NCBI GenBank assembly: GCA_026315105.1
Contig: CM048745.1
Coordinates: forward strand, 543,464,758-543,528,757
DNA: 64,000 bases
Direction: 5' to 3'
Origin: Locusta migratoria
Lineage: Eukaryota > Arthropoda > Insecta > Orthoptera > Acrididae
How positions within the stretch are numbered: position 1 is the stretch's first letter; every line of letters begins with the position of its first letter. Under the pieces are notes generated by a model, which made no database searches, had not been told where the DNA came from, and saw only the letters and a program-made list of their open reading frames with translations. Positions 1 through 11,000 of this stretch are shown in pieces. The translations under genes and the position numbers were made by a program.

Positions 1-1260
1 ACCTGACAAACCCCTGTCGTAGGACTCATCCTACCTTCCCATCAGTCTCACCTCTGTGTTCAGCAAGGTCTGGGAAACCATCCTCTCCTGCTGCATCCAT
101 CAAAAGCTCCGCCAGCACCAGTTCCTTTCCCTGTCCCAAGGTGGCTTCTGACCTTCCTTTTCTGCCGATGATCAGCTCCTTTGCCTCACTCACCTCCTCT
201 ACATCCAGCGTAACTCCTGTCTCTCCACACTCATCGAGGAAGCCTACGGCCATGTATGGCATTCTGGTCTTTCAAACCTCCGTTTCTATGCCCTTCCTGT
301 TAACTACGACTCATTGCTTCCTTCCTCACCCATCGCCCCTCCTATGTCACTGTCTGTAACTCTGACTCCCGTTTGCTCTACCTCTCTGCTGTGGTGCCTC
401 AAGGATCTCGCCTCATTCGCCTCTTTTACGTCTATTCCGCCGATATGATCCTCTTTTTCAATCCTGACAAATTCCAGGCAATCACCATAGGTAGTACCAC
501 CCTGTCCCTCTGTCTCCATTATTTCTACCTAACCCTCCACGACCATCCCATCTGCCACAACCCACCTTCAAATACCTTGGCCTCACATTTGATCGGCCCC
601 TCTCCGTGACGCCTCCCCCCCCCACCCTCTTCCGCACAGTCCGCCAGAAAGCAATGTCCCCTCTTGACCTCCTCAAACTCCTCTCTGCAGACGTGGGGCC
701 TCAACCCATCCACTATCCTATACATCTACAGATCCATCGTGCATCCCATCCTCTGCAGATTTCATTCCGCCAGGGTTTCTGCTCCCTTTACCTGTTATAA
801 GACCCTTTAACTCCTTGAACGCCACGCCATCCGCCTCGCCTACCGCATCTGTCTGCCCTTCTCCACATGGATCCTGTACGACCTCATTCCGTTCCCCCAC
901 CTCCTACAGTTCCTCCGGCTCCTGTACATAACGCACAAGATGGAGTCCTGTAACCCCCTGGTATACCCGTTTCTTACCAGACTCGGGCCTCTGACACGCC
1001 TTCACCACTGTATCCCTCCTTCCCTTCACCTCACCACTCTCCACGTCCTTTCCCAGGGTAACTTCCTGCACCTTTCCCTCCCAGATGACGTCCTCCGTCC
1101 TAATATCTATCCTTCCCCTGATCCTCTCCCTGTGGATTTAACGCTCCCTCTTTCCCTTCCGTCCCTTTCCCTCCCTCCCTCCTCTGGAGTCCCTACACTC
1201 CCTCCAATCTCCTACGTCCGCTTCCTTCCCTTCCTCCCCCCTCCCCTATGGGGTCCTTAG
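1..1260 (+). pseudogene. Jockey-like LINE reverse transcriptase, 3' part, frame-broken
   Basis: The window opens inside a non-LTR retrotransposon read on the plus strand. Three-frame reading gives the RT signatures PISLTSVFSKVWE near 38-80, a palm-like AYGHVWHSG segment near 240-265, and VPQGS at 394-408. The text then runs almost directly into FNPDKFQ near 459-480, so the block that should carry the catalytic YADD motif has been lost by deletion. A later stretch (about 610-760) resembles the thumb and connection region, with the phrase LDLLKLLSADVGPQP. At least three frame changes are needed, so this is a dead copy. The pyrimidine-rich 3' end (about 1000-1255) is part of the same element. 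The family, by recall, is the Jockey-type LINEs common in insects. The 5' part lies outside the window. Confidence 0.8.
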
Positions 1261-1620
1261 TGGTGTCAGTTTAAAACGAGGCATCGTTTCGTATTCCCAG
1301 TATCAGAGTGCAGTTTTAACAGTGCAGTTTCTTCATCGATCCAATGCCATATTTCCTGCTGTGTGTTTTTTAAACGTCACTGTAGCTCAACGATTTTAAT
1401 GGGCTACATGTGCTTTATCGTCTTTCTTTATTATTGTTTCCCCAACAAACCACTCTGTGTAAATGTTTTTAAATCTTCATGATTTTTACGTCATGTCATT
1501 GTTTTAAATACTCATGTCCGGTTTTCTCAGGGCTTGTCTGAAGAGTGAAAAGGCTGCTGCCTGCCTGCTGGTGTATTGTATATGCATTGGTATAAAAATA
1601 ACAATAAAGAAAATAATGGC
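1261..1620 (+). mobile_element. 3' untranslated tail of the preceding LINE
   Basis: A/T-richer sequence continues past the last coding-like stretch and ends in an A-rich run with AATAAAG and AATAATGG near 1600-1620, a typical LINE tail. The exact 3' end and target duplication were not resolved. Confidence 0.5.
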
Positions 1621-1938
1621 ACTATCAACACGGCCACTATGCGACGTTAGCGCACCAGGCGGTAGCTTTGCAGTTACAGAAATACATGATACAGACGTTC
1701 GGTTCTTTCTACGATAGGGGGCAACTGTCATTCCAAGAACCAGGCACAAACTTCCAAGTATATGTTAATAAATATATTGATCCGATTGCTACCCGACATC
1801 ACAGGATCAATGTGAAGATTTCTTGAAGATTTCATCAATATTTCTCCATCTGTCTGTGAGTCAATATGGAAAATACACACATCCATTTTATAGATGTAGA
1901 ACATAACTTCATTCAGGCTTATGTAATTCAAAAAATTT

Positions 1939-2028
1939 CAAATGTTTGTAAATCTATCGGACCAAACTACGTGGTCATCACTCCGTAGCTTACAAACTAC
2001 TTACACTAAGGTAAACTAACCTAAGGAC

Positions 2029-2064
<36 letters not shown>

Positions 2065-2146
2065 CCCCAGGAAGGACTCGAACCGACGGCGAGCAACCGC
2101 ACGCTCCGCGAGGCGCTATAGACCGCTCGGCTACTTCACCGCGGCT
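1939..2146 (-). mobile_element. tRNA-derived SINE (family 1), full length
   Basis: On the minus strand the element starts with a tRNA-like head (A box TAGCCGAGCGG, B box GGTTCGAGTCC), passes through a CA/TG microsatellite at about 2031-2062, and ends in the family tail with TTAGTTTACC and ACAAACATTTG. It is flanked by an 8-bp direct repeat ATGTAATT at 1921-1928 and 2148-2155, as expected for LINE-mediated insertion. About 20 copies of the family occur in this window. Confidence 0.9.
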
Positions 2147-2251
2147 GATGTAATTTCTTGTTACTGTACTGTTATCTTTTTTAAAATAATGCCATGAATG
2201 TAAATAAAAATATTGGTCCTATAGGTAACCAACTGCAATCTTTCATGGTTA

Positions 2252-2254
<3 letters not shown>

Positions 2255-2285
<31 letters not shown>
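2255..2285. repeat. poly-T tract
   Basis: An uninterrupted run of about 31 T. It may be the A-tail of an unidentified minus-strand retroposon. The surrounding 2156-2674 shows nothing else recognisable. Confidence 0.8.
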
Positions 2286-2288
<3 letters not shown>

Positions 2289-2685
2289 GTGTGTGCCATC
2301 GTTGCCGTTATCGATTTGTAAACTTCAGTTGTTCAATGTATTTTGTCTTAAACCATACCTTGGGGCTTAACAAACCTTTATTAAGCTTCTCCTCTTGGCA
2401 CATGGTCTCTTACTATGATAGCGCGCACTCAGGTTGAGTATTTCGTGATAGACATTTATACACAGAAAGGTAGCAAGTGGTCTACTGAAATCAAACCAAA
2501 GGCTTCTACTAGAGTAGCCATTGACAGTCACAAAGAAACTACTTCTTCCCTATGGACTCTAAGACAGCTGTAGCCATTTTGATGAAATCTTCGTGAAATA
2601 TTCAGGTTAGCCCGGAAGGGTATCCTGTTCGGTTTGGTGGCGAACGGATGAAGACATATATTGATTTGAAGAATATAAAACGAAA

Positions 2686-2879
2686 AAAAAAATGTTTGTT
2701 AAACTAATGGGACTTAACTGCGGGGTCATCAGTGCCTAAACTTTCAAACTACTTATAAAGTGCCTTATACTAAAGACAGCACAAACATCCCAGCCCAGGG
2801 GGGATTCGAACCCCCGACGGGGAACGGCCTCGCGCATCGGAACAAAGCGCGTCAATGGGCTCAGCCATTCCGCCGTGAC
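2686..2879 (-). mobile_element. tRNA-derived SINE (family 1), full length
   Basis: Minus-strand copy with tRNA-like head (B box GGGTTCGAATCCCC) and the GGGGTCATCAG tail. The 11-bp direct repeat ATAAAACGAAA flanks it at 2675-2685 and 2880-2890. Confidence 0.92.
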
Positions 2880-3049
2880 ATAAAACGAAATTTGGAATAA
2901 TAATTACTCTTTCGTAAAGTTGTTTCCTCTTTGACTTTTCAACTTTACCGTATATGGGAAAACGATTTTAATCGTTTCTATATTGTACCTAATATGATTC
3001 AACTCAATTAATACCGTACTTATACAGTCCGCAACGTCTTTAATCAATA

Positions 3050-3258
3050 GGCGCGGTGGAATGATCGAGCGTTCTAAAGCGCATTTCTGCGGAGCGCGTA
3101 GTTATTCCCCGTCGTAAGATAGATTCCTCCTTCGGGCATTTGTGTGCGTGTGTATGTTTGTCCATAGATTAGTTTAAGTTACTTTAAGTAGTTTGTAAGC
3201 CTAGGGACTGATAACCGCAGTAGTTAAGCCCATAGATTACTAACATTCGAACATTTTT
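3050..3258 (+). mobile_element. tRNA-derived SINE (family 1), diverged
   Basis: Plus-strand copy: head GCGCGGTGGAATGATCGAGCG, degraded B box, GT-rich middle, tail AGTTTAAGTTACTTTAAGTAG and ACATTCGAACATTT. Target duplication is not clear, which fits an older copy. Confidence 0.85.
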
Positions 3259-4098
3259 AATCCATATTTTCATATTAATGTCAGAGTCTAACTTATACGT
3301 TAAACTGTACGTCTGGCACTTGGAACGACAGCAGCAACCCTAGCGGAAACGAGCCAACCGTAGCGGCACTATCAGTTGATAGTCACGCAAGCAACGTTAG
3401 CGGTCCAAGCGCAGTTATCAAATGTAGCGATGAGTTCCCCAATGGTGCTACCCGTGCAAAGCCGGGGCTGGTCGCTAGTACAAACACCGTATACTTTAGC
3501 TACTACTACTATGCATTCATTGTGCATTAATCTGTCAGTTCTATCTTCTTCGCTTTATTTCTAACTAGCTTAAACCCGCGGCTCCGCTCGCGTATTGGTT
3601 GATTATGATAGATAAGGTATCTTTCAATAGTGTGATATGAGATCAAATCACACGAAAAAATGCATTCGTTTCAAAGAATCCAATCATGAAATTCAACAAT
3701 AATGATTGTAATAATATCACAGATCGATCACTTGATGTAATGCGCGAAACGTCAAATCGTCTTTTAAAGAGATGTATTAAAAGAAACTTCTTTCTTAATG
3801 CTCTACTTATTCATTCTTGTATTTCCTTATTTATATGCTCATCCTTACAGAGAAAGAGCTGAAGACATTGTAGCACGCATAGACCAAAGATATTGTCTGT
3901 GGCATCACGTTTCGCTGTATGTAACCTCCTTGCTTAAGAGTCGCAAACGTCATCGCTGGTCTTCAGTCCGAATTTTTTTTATGATTTGACGACTTTCAAC
4001 CACTATATCTTCCACCCCGTTATAGCTATCGGCATGGAACTGCTATGGTGTACGACGGAAGACTTCGGACAATTACACACAGACCATTCGTTTGCGTT
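3259..4098. other. unassigned intergenic sequence
   Basis: No gene seen. There are several TAGCGG-containing words at 3335-3430 and a GC-rich phrase ending GGTCGCTAGTA at 3462-3481 that I associate with dispersed arthropod repeats but cannot name. Short open frames here have no recognisable domains. Confidence 0.5.
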
Positions 4099-4277
4099 CA
4101 GTAGTTATCGCTGCAGAGCGAAATATTAACACACACACACGTAGAATTTTATGAACACCCATAACTTTACATCCAAATATATTCCACCCAGTAGTTATCG
4201 CTGCAGAGCGAAATATTAACACACACACACACGTAGAATTTTACACCGATAACTTTCCATCCCAAAATATTCCACCC
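4099..4277. repeat. tandem duplication, about 90-bp unit, two copies
   Basis: Two adjacent units begin CAGTAGTTATCGCTGCAGAG at 4099 and 4189 and run through a CA run, GTAGAATTTTA, and a block ending ATATTCCACCC. The second copy has a short internal deletion after GTAGAATTTTA. Confidence 0.9.
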
Positions 4278-4377
4278 TTTTATCAGTATCAACCCTCAAG
4301 CAACAAAGCAACCAATAAAACCATTTTCAAAGAGTAATTATTGTTCCGCATTTCGCGTTATATTCTTCAAATTACTA

Positions 4378-4667
4378 AATATCTATCAGATCGCTATAAA
4401 ATCGTGCCTAAAACCTTCCTCAGGTATAAATTAGTAACTATACAAATATTTAAGTCTCTACGTCTTGTCTTTAGGACGTGATAAGCGTACACCGAACAGA
4501 CATTCACATTAATATGTATAGATAAATAGCTATCCGATCGCTATAAAACCGTGCCTAAAGCCTTCCCCGGGTAGACATTAGTAACTGTACAAATTTTTAG
4601 CTCTTTATGTCTTATGGTTCAGACGTGATAAATGTACACCGAACAGACATTCACATTTATAGATATA
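4378..4667. repeat. diverged tandem duplication, 147-bp period
   Basis: Units start at 4378 and 4525. Both contain GATCGCTATAAAA, CGTGCCTAAA, ATTAGTAACT and end ACACCGAACAGACATTCACA. The second unit ends exactly where the pogo-like element begins. Many substitutions separate the copies, so the duplication is old. Confidence 0.88.
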
Positions 4668-5068
4668 GGGTAAGATGGTACAAATTCGATATAGGTACAA
4701 TTCCGATCAACATAAGGTTTCACGCCATTTGTCAGTCTCGTAGTGTTGGTAGCACTTGCCTTTCTGTGGCGTCGTAATGTAGCAGGTTTCTACAGCTCCT
4801 CCTGTGTTTTCCACGAGTACACCACTTTGTACTACGGAGATATAATTTTTTTCCTGTTAAGAGGTAAGTGAAGCTACTTAGTCTAACGCGCTCTTATAAA
4901 TTTTGTAGTTTCCACGCGCTTGCAAATTCTATATTAGTGAGATTAGAAACTTGTTTTCCATTCGGGCGTGTTCTGAGGCACCTACAGAGAAAGCCTCTGT
5001 GACATGTGCTGCCATTTCGTGGCAGAATTCCTACTATTTACTCGTGAATTCAGTCACGTCAGTAGTAC

Positions 5069-5265
5069 AAAAATCAAATGTTTGTTAAGCTTATGGGACT
5101 TAACTACGGGGTCATCAGTCCCTAAACTTACAAACTACTTATGAACTACTTACGAACTAGGACGGCACAAATATCCATGCCCGAGGGGGGATTCGAACCC
5201 CCGACCGTAGTGGCCGTGCTGACCGTGACTGGAGCGCCTCAGTCACCTCGGCCACCGCGGCCGGC
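5069..5265 (-). mobile_element. tRNA-derived SINE (family 1) nested in pogo-like element
   Basis: Full-length minus-strand copy with intact B box (GGGTTCGAATCCCC). The 10-bp repeat TCAGTAGTAC flanks it at 5059-5068 and 5266-5275, and the transposon sequence resumes directly after it. The SINE therefore arrived after the DNA transposon. Confidence 0.93.
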
Positions 5266-5457
5266 TCAGTAGTACATTTTCGATCAGAAAAATGGTACAA
5301 TTTCGATACCCTAGTACAATTTCGATCAATGCAGTTTTTTCAGTTTAGTCCGTCATGATTGGTTACCATAGACACATTATACACAATTATTGCAAATAAA
5401 TTCTGTATATTTAAAGATTTTCCTACGCGATTTTTAAAGCCACCTCTTATTTTCTAG

Positions 5458-6435
5458 ATCCCACAAAAACGAGCAGAAAAGAAAATCTACAATAAATGGA
5501 GTCAAGCTGCGACACTCCAACAAATACAAAATAATGGATAGCCCTACTACAGTTCTTATTGTTGACAACCATGGCACCCACACCAGCTTAGATGCTGTAG
5601 AATATTGTCGGGAAAATGGGATAGAACTTTTGGGATTGCCTCCGCATAGTACACATGTACTGCAACCATTACATAGAACTTTCTTCAAGTCCCTAAAGGC
5701 TCAATATCACAGAAATGCAACTGGATTCATCGCAATCCCAATGAAAACATTACAAAACAACGATTCTGTACTATTTTCTGTGATGCCTGGGGCAAAGCTG
5801 CATCCATTGGGTGAGCAGTCGAAGGATTCCAATGTACAGGAATAATGCCCTTTTGCAAAGACATTGTTCCCGAGGAGAAATTTGCACCTTCAACGTTATT
5901 CGAGGCTCCTGCTCCTTCAATCTCCACCATTAAAGCTACTAACAGCATTGTGGGAGAAGAACCCTCATCGTCAAATGCTGTAACTGAGGAACACGGCAAA
6001 TCCGTAACACCAGCGTCCAGTACAATTTCTCAGCACGATGCTGTCAGGGACATTTTGCCATGTCCAGAGAAAATATTATCGTCTCGGAAGAGGAAAACAC
6101 AGACATCAGCTAGACTTATTTCAGATGAAAACCTGAATAACCTCCGCAGCAAGAGGCAACGTTTTCAACAGGGCACAAGGAAAACAATGAACAAATGCAA
6201 CAAGAACAATAAACGGAAATGTACGTCTGTGAGTAATGATGAAAGAAGTTTACCAAGCTTCAATTCGCCAGCAAACAACGAAAATAATTGTGGATTTTAT
6301 TTATTGAATTATTTTAGTGCAGAATCAGTAACTAAGGGTGAATGGATTCGCTGCCAAAAATGCAATGTTTGGTACCACGAAGTATGCGTTGGTGCCCGAG
6401 GGAAAAAGTGCATTATATGTGGAAGATGCAAGTGA
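5458..6435 (+). pseudogene. pogo-like DDE transposase, C-terminal half, broken
   Basis: An open stretch following a splice-acceptor-like TTATTTTCTAG (ends about 5456) reaches the second catalytic Asp in VDNHGTH (Asp codon 5564-5566), then PPHSTHVLQPLH. In this DDE_1 (pogo/Tigger/jerky) family the last residue of LQPLD is the third catalytic Asp; here the codon at 5672-5674 is CAT, giving His. The reading then shifts frame between about 5700 and 5760. In the family frame there is also a TGA near 5814 before a conserved TGIMPF phrase. A 196-codon frame (5845-6435) keeps the C-terminal tail, with basic stretches and a zinc-finger-like end: WIRCQKCNVWYHEVC followed by CIICGRC, similar to the PHD-like tails known in some arthropod pogo transposases. 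Catalytically dead by inference. Confidence 0.85.
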
Positions 6436-6689
6436 TCAAAATTGTACCAGGAAGTGATCACAATTGTACCTAGTGTGGTACATTTTCGATCGATTCTTTT
6501 CAAGTCTGTAACCTCGTTTTGTGTTTATACCAACTTTTGTAATTGTATAATATTTGTGTTACATATTCATTAAAAATCCAAGAACAAATGCCATAGTTAA
6601 AATTATTTCTTTTCTCAATATATTTAAAGTTACAATAACAAGTGTCCGAAATGATCGCAATTTTACCACCTTACCCTAGATAATGCATT

Positions 6690-6990
6690 TCACTCCACAA
6701 TTAATTTTAGTAGTACTTACTTCTACGACGAAAGCTGTAACATTGGAACTTGTTCATTGTTGTTTTTATTCCACTAGTGAAATTTTCTTCCGATTTCTGC
6801 AGGATTATATTGAACAACAGTTCCGGTCTGCAGCTCTTCTTACTGTGAAATAGGATTTCACAATATTCCATTCTACTATGGTAACTTTTATTGAGTGTTT
6901 TATTCGTATTCATTTGAATATCTCGAACATACAGTTCAGAGAGCTTTATATTCAGTAAAAAACAACTATCTATACAGCTCTCCACTACGC
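6690..6990. repeat. diverged interspersed repeat, copy A
   Basis: About 300 bp resembling 24,860-25,082. Both share AAAGCTGTAACAT or AAGGCTGTAACAT, an ATTTTCTTCCG/CATTCTTCCG block, TTGAACAACAGT/TTTAACAACGGT and finish CTCCACTAC. Copy A starts 13 bp after the pogo-like element. No coding potential is recognised, and the following 6991-7449 is also blank. Confidence 0.6.
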
Positions 6991-7449
6991 GTGATTACTG
7001 CAACCAACATGTATCTGCAGAATGAATTTGTGCAGAAGTAATGCATATGTAATGGTGTAGATGCTACTTGTGGACTTCCGAGAACGAAGAATATAAGATC
7101 AAATTAGGCGACTTCAGTTGCACTTCAAGATTGATAATCCGTACGTATGTTCATGCTAAGCTATATAGTGTTAGGATAATTCTAGGTTCTTTTACATTAT
7201 GTAACACACAAGGAAAAACATACTTCTAAATCGTTACTTCACGATCCCCTCAAGCTGAGTGGGACAGAATACTTTGAGTTCCATAGTGACTCTTCTCCTT
7301 TGCTGTCAGAAGGAAGGAAGTTGAACGTAAGGTCGTCAGCGTGATCATGAGGGACAAAGTTCCATTCGCCTTTGGTTCGCCGGAAGGAATGACTTCAGTT
7401 ACGCCTTGTTACAGGCTCTAATCTCTCTTCATATTCTCGGAATGTACGA

Positions 7450-7730
7450 CATTAACTGCGAATGGGTAAAGCTGAAAATGTGTACCCAGCCGGGATTCTA
7501 GCCCGAGTCCCCTGATTTCTAGGTAGTTGCGCTGACCTCTACTCCACTGGGCATATAGCGATCAGCATGCCTGCACGGAATTACTCAAGTACGCCTCCCG
7601 TCAGATACAAATTTTCAACTTTACCCTGCCCACTGGAACTCCAAATCATAGTTATTGAAATCTAATTCCCGTAAGAGTAAGGGCCTACATGTGCCTACGC
7701 ACTGAAGAAAGGCTCATTGCCCGTCATCGG
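7450..7730 (-). repeat. tRNA-like dispersed repeat (family 3), copy A
   Basis: Paired with 32,712-32,992. On the minus strand there is a tRNA-like block (CCCAGTGGAGTAGAGGTCAG, then a degraded B box), bounded by a downstream block with GATCAGCATGCCTGCACGGA and GCACTGAAGAAAGG. The B box is damaged in this copy. The following 7731-8092 holds only an unassigned short ORF and an A/T run. Confidence 0.75.
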
Positions 7731-8092
7731 CTTTCTTATCTCTCGACGTTTATCGCCATGGTGTTTTACGAAGTGTACATTGAAGAACGAAATATGTTGG
7801 TAGACTCTTCCATAAACGTACGCTTCCGGAGACAGAAAATTTCTTTCGCAGCGCCTGTCATCCCCGTGACGCATTCGAGCTTACTAAATGAAACTATAAC
7901 AAAGCCTGCTGCTCTACTTTGACACTTCTGTATATGTAAACCCTATCTCGTATGTACCAGAAATTGGAAGAATAGTTAACATTAGAAATAAGTAGAAATT
8001 ACAAGTGAACATAAGAAACATTCTGGAAATGTTAATTAAAAAAAATATTTTTTTTGGCGTTGGACGTGATTGAACCGGCGAGAAACAGCGAC

Positions 8093-11000
8093 CCGCTGTT
8101 AGGTTCCCTTTGGAGCTAGCTGCAATGTCCTGGATCTTGATCTTGTCATGGGTCCTCTGTATGGCAGTTCTGGAGGATCCTTCCCTTCTGCACGATTATC
8201 GACGACAGACGTTCCTGTCGTGCCTTCATCAGTATCATTACCGTACTTAGAGACCTTGAACAAGAAGTCATTTTCGCCTATCTGCTCTTCAGGATCGTAG
8301 TAAGGCTTCATGCGGAGGACGTGACAACGTCTCTTTGTTTTTGTCATTACGACAACGGCTCATAATCCTCAACTTCGTATGTGACGTCTGACAGGTGGCG
8401 TATGGCACGATACGGACCAAAGTATCGCTTCAATAACTTTTCTGATAGTCCAACTAACCGTACAGGGGTAAAAATCCATACCAGACCTCCTGGGCTGTAC
8501 ACAACAGGTCGTTGCTTATCATTATACCGCTGACGGTCCTTCTCCTTGGCGTCCAGTGTCCGTACTCCGTATGCCAGCCAGCTGTCTTGCTTCTTTTACC
8601 CTGATGATGAGCTGTTTCCCATAGTCATCCTGCGCGTCGCCCGGTTGGAACGGGAACAACGTATCCACTGTCGTCTAAGCTTCACAGCCATGGAGTAAGA
8701 AAAACGGAGTGAAGGCTGTGGTGTCTTGTCTTGCGGTATTATAAGTAAATGTCAGGACTGGCAATATTGTATCCCAATCCTTATGCTCAACATCGACGTA
8801 GATCGACAGCATATATTCTAACGTCTTGTTAAAACGTTCTGTAAGACCATTTGTCTGAGAATGGTATGCAGTTGTCATTCTGTGGACAATGTCGCAACGT
8901 GACATTACCTCTGATACCAGTTTTGACTGGAATAGAGATGGGCAAAACCGATCTTTTCAGAGATCGGATCAGAAATAGTTACTCACTGGGATGAACTAGT
9001 TCTTTCTCATGGGTCACCGACTCACCAACTGGTAAAAAACGTAAAACGATGTCACATTGCTTTTTTTGTCACTATACCTTTAACTGATTTGGCCATATTG
9101 TGAAAGAAGAAAGAAGAGTAATAATTTTATTGTAAGTCCTTAGTAGTTTCTAGAATTAAAATTTGTTCGTTACACCTACATTAAAAATTAAATATTTTAT
9201 AACAGAATTTAAATATTTTTTCAGGTGAAATAATTGGGGAAAAAAATTTTATTTTTATACTTGCAGTCAAAAAATACAATATTTTGCAGAATAAAATGAT
9301 ACTAGTTCCATATTTATACAGTGAGTAGTTTACAAAATTGAGCGAGTTGAGTGGGACGTGATAGCGTGAGAGGTCCGTGCAGGACGTGGCAACTGCAGCG
9401 GCGAAACATCCATGGGCACTAATGCCGCTTACTACGTGAGAGACAAAAGCGAGCGACAGCGCGCGAATGCAGCGACGCGACACGGCAGCTACAAGAAGCA
9501 ATATTCGGCGACACGGCGGGGTGTCTTACGTGAATGCGACAGGTTCTCGCTACAAGATGGCCGCTAGAACCGTTCACCGGTTTCTAAAAATTGAAATGTG
9601 GCACCCATAAACAGTAAAACAATGATAGCTCCAGAGTAAGCAATATAGTTATATCATGGAATGGAATGAAATGTATAGGAAATAAGGCGTCAAAAGAGTA
9701 ATGTCCATTACATTTACAAAACGAGGAATGTTCGTGGGCCATTTCATTCATAACTTCAAATATGAAAAAAAGACTGAAGATCTCCAGCCAAATTCTTCGA
9801 AAATACAACGACGAGTACAGATACTTTCGACTATGTCGTCAATGAGTTTTTCTTTTGGGAATACAAACCATCAACAACTGATTAAGTTCGAAGAGAGTCT
9901 TACCGAAAGAAATAATTAGGTAAATAACTGCGGTGATATTCTTACAGTCGGCGTATTATAGGGGGTAACGTTCTGGGCTCCTATATTCTAGGTTTTGCAG
10001 TTGCTGGTACGATTTCCGTTCCAGCTTATATTTTAATTCCTGTAACTACAATCCTTTCATGTGTTATTTGTGCAAAGTTTTATATTTTCTCTATACAGAG
10101 CATGTCAAATTATTTGTTAAGTGCTTCCTAATATATTTTATCTTTAATTGCAAACACATCCCGCTGTACCAAACACATTAATTTCGTAATGAAACATTAT
10201 AGCAAGATAATTTACTCAGAAACGTAATTTCTCGATTGACATCCTAGTGTTGTCTCTCTCTTGGGAAACAAGTTTGTTGTTACTGTCAAAGATTTGACGC
10301 CAGCAACAAAAATTTGAAATGGACACATTCCCGAAACTGAATGGTTCCAGAGATAGTAAACATTAATGCGCATTGTTATTTTCTTTGTTGTTCGATTATA
10401 TAGTCATTGTTTTCAATGTGCCAAAATGGTGTAGATGCATAAAAGACGCATAATTTGATACAGGACACTTGTCTATCAAGTCAGCAAACTGTGTGATATG
10501 GGCTTATAAAATCTATCTACACAACAGAGAATGCACATTTCACAAGACTGTCTCTCTTGCTTCCTTCATACAAACTACAAGTCTTCGAGAAAAATGGAGT
10601 AGGATGTTTTTCGCGGAAATTGTATATAGTTTCATTTTGTGCTGTAACGTGTTTTTGCTACAGACTGCAGATTTACTGTTATTAAGAACAAACATATAAC
10701 ATCAAATAAATACGTTTCATCTCGAACACTATTCAGAGTAGGACATTTGCTTATATGACTGTTTCTGTTGCTTCAGATGATCGTTTCTGTAAGCGAGCTG
10801 GAAGCTTTATCAGAAGACAGGAGTCGAGAGAACAGAGAAATGCGCGGAGTCGTCTTGTTAGGCACCGTGTGGTTCGCCAGAGGAGTGGGGGGAACAATGA
10901 GCAGCGCGCCACACGGGCGGCTCCGAAAGCGAGCGGAGTCGGGAGAGTGGTGGGGAGAGGTGAACCGGTGAACCAGCAAACTCACCGACTCAGTTGGCGG

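Larger units (their letters stand above)
4668..6676 (+). mobile_element. pogo-like (Tc1/mariner superfamily) DNA transposon, defective
   Basis: Ends are inverted: left GGGTAAGATGGTACAAATTC, right (reverse complement) GGGTAAGGTGGTAAAATTGC. Each end is bounded by TA (4666-4667 and 6677-6678), the expected 2-bp target duplication. Both subterminal regions carry repeats of a motif close to GTACAATTTCGATC: at about 4677, 4695, 5272, 5294 and 5311 on the left and about 6435, 6453, 6475 and 6653 on the right, in either orientation. Inside is a C-terminal transposase remnant. The N-terminal DNA-binding region and first catalytic Asp region are not visible, and a SINE has landed inside. Confidence 0.9.

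Noticed and set aside
3462..3481. Possible Helitron 3' end (GC-rich phrase followed by CTAGT)
   Set aside because: Only a weak 4-bp hairpin, no 5' TC end found, no Rep/helicase text; not supported.
4099..4667. CRISPR-like array
   Set aside because: Adjacent tandem duplications without short repeats alternating with unique spacers, in a eukaryotic context.
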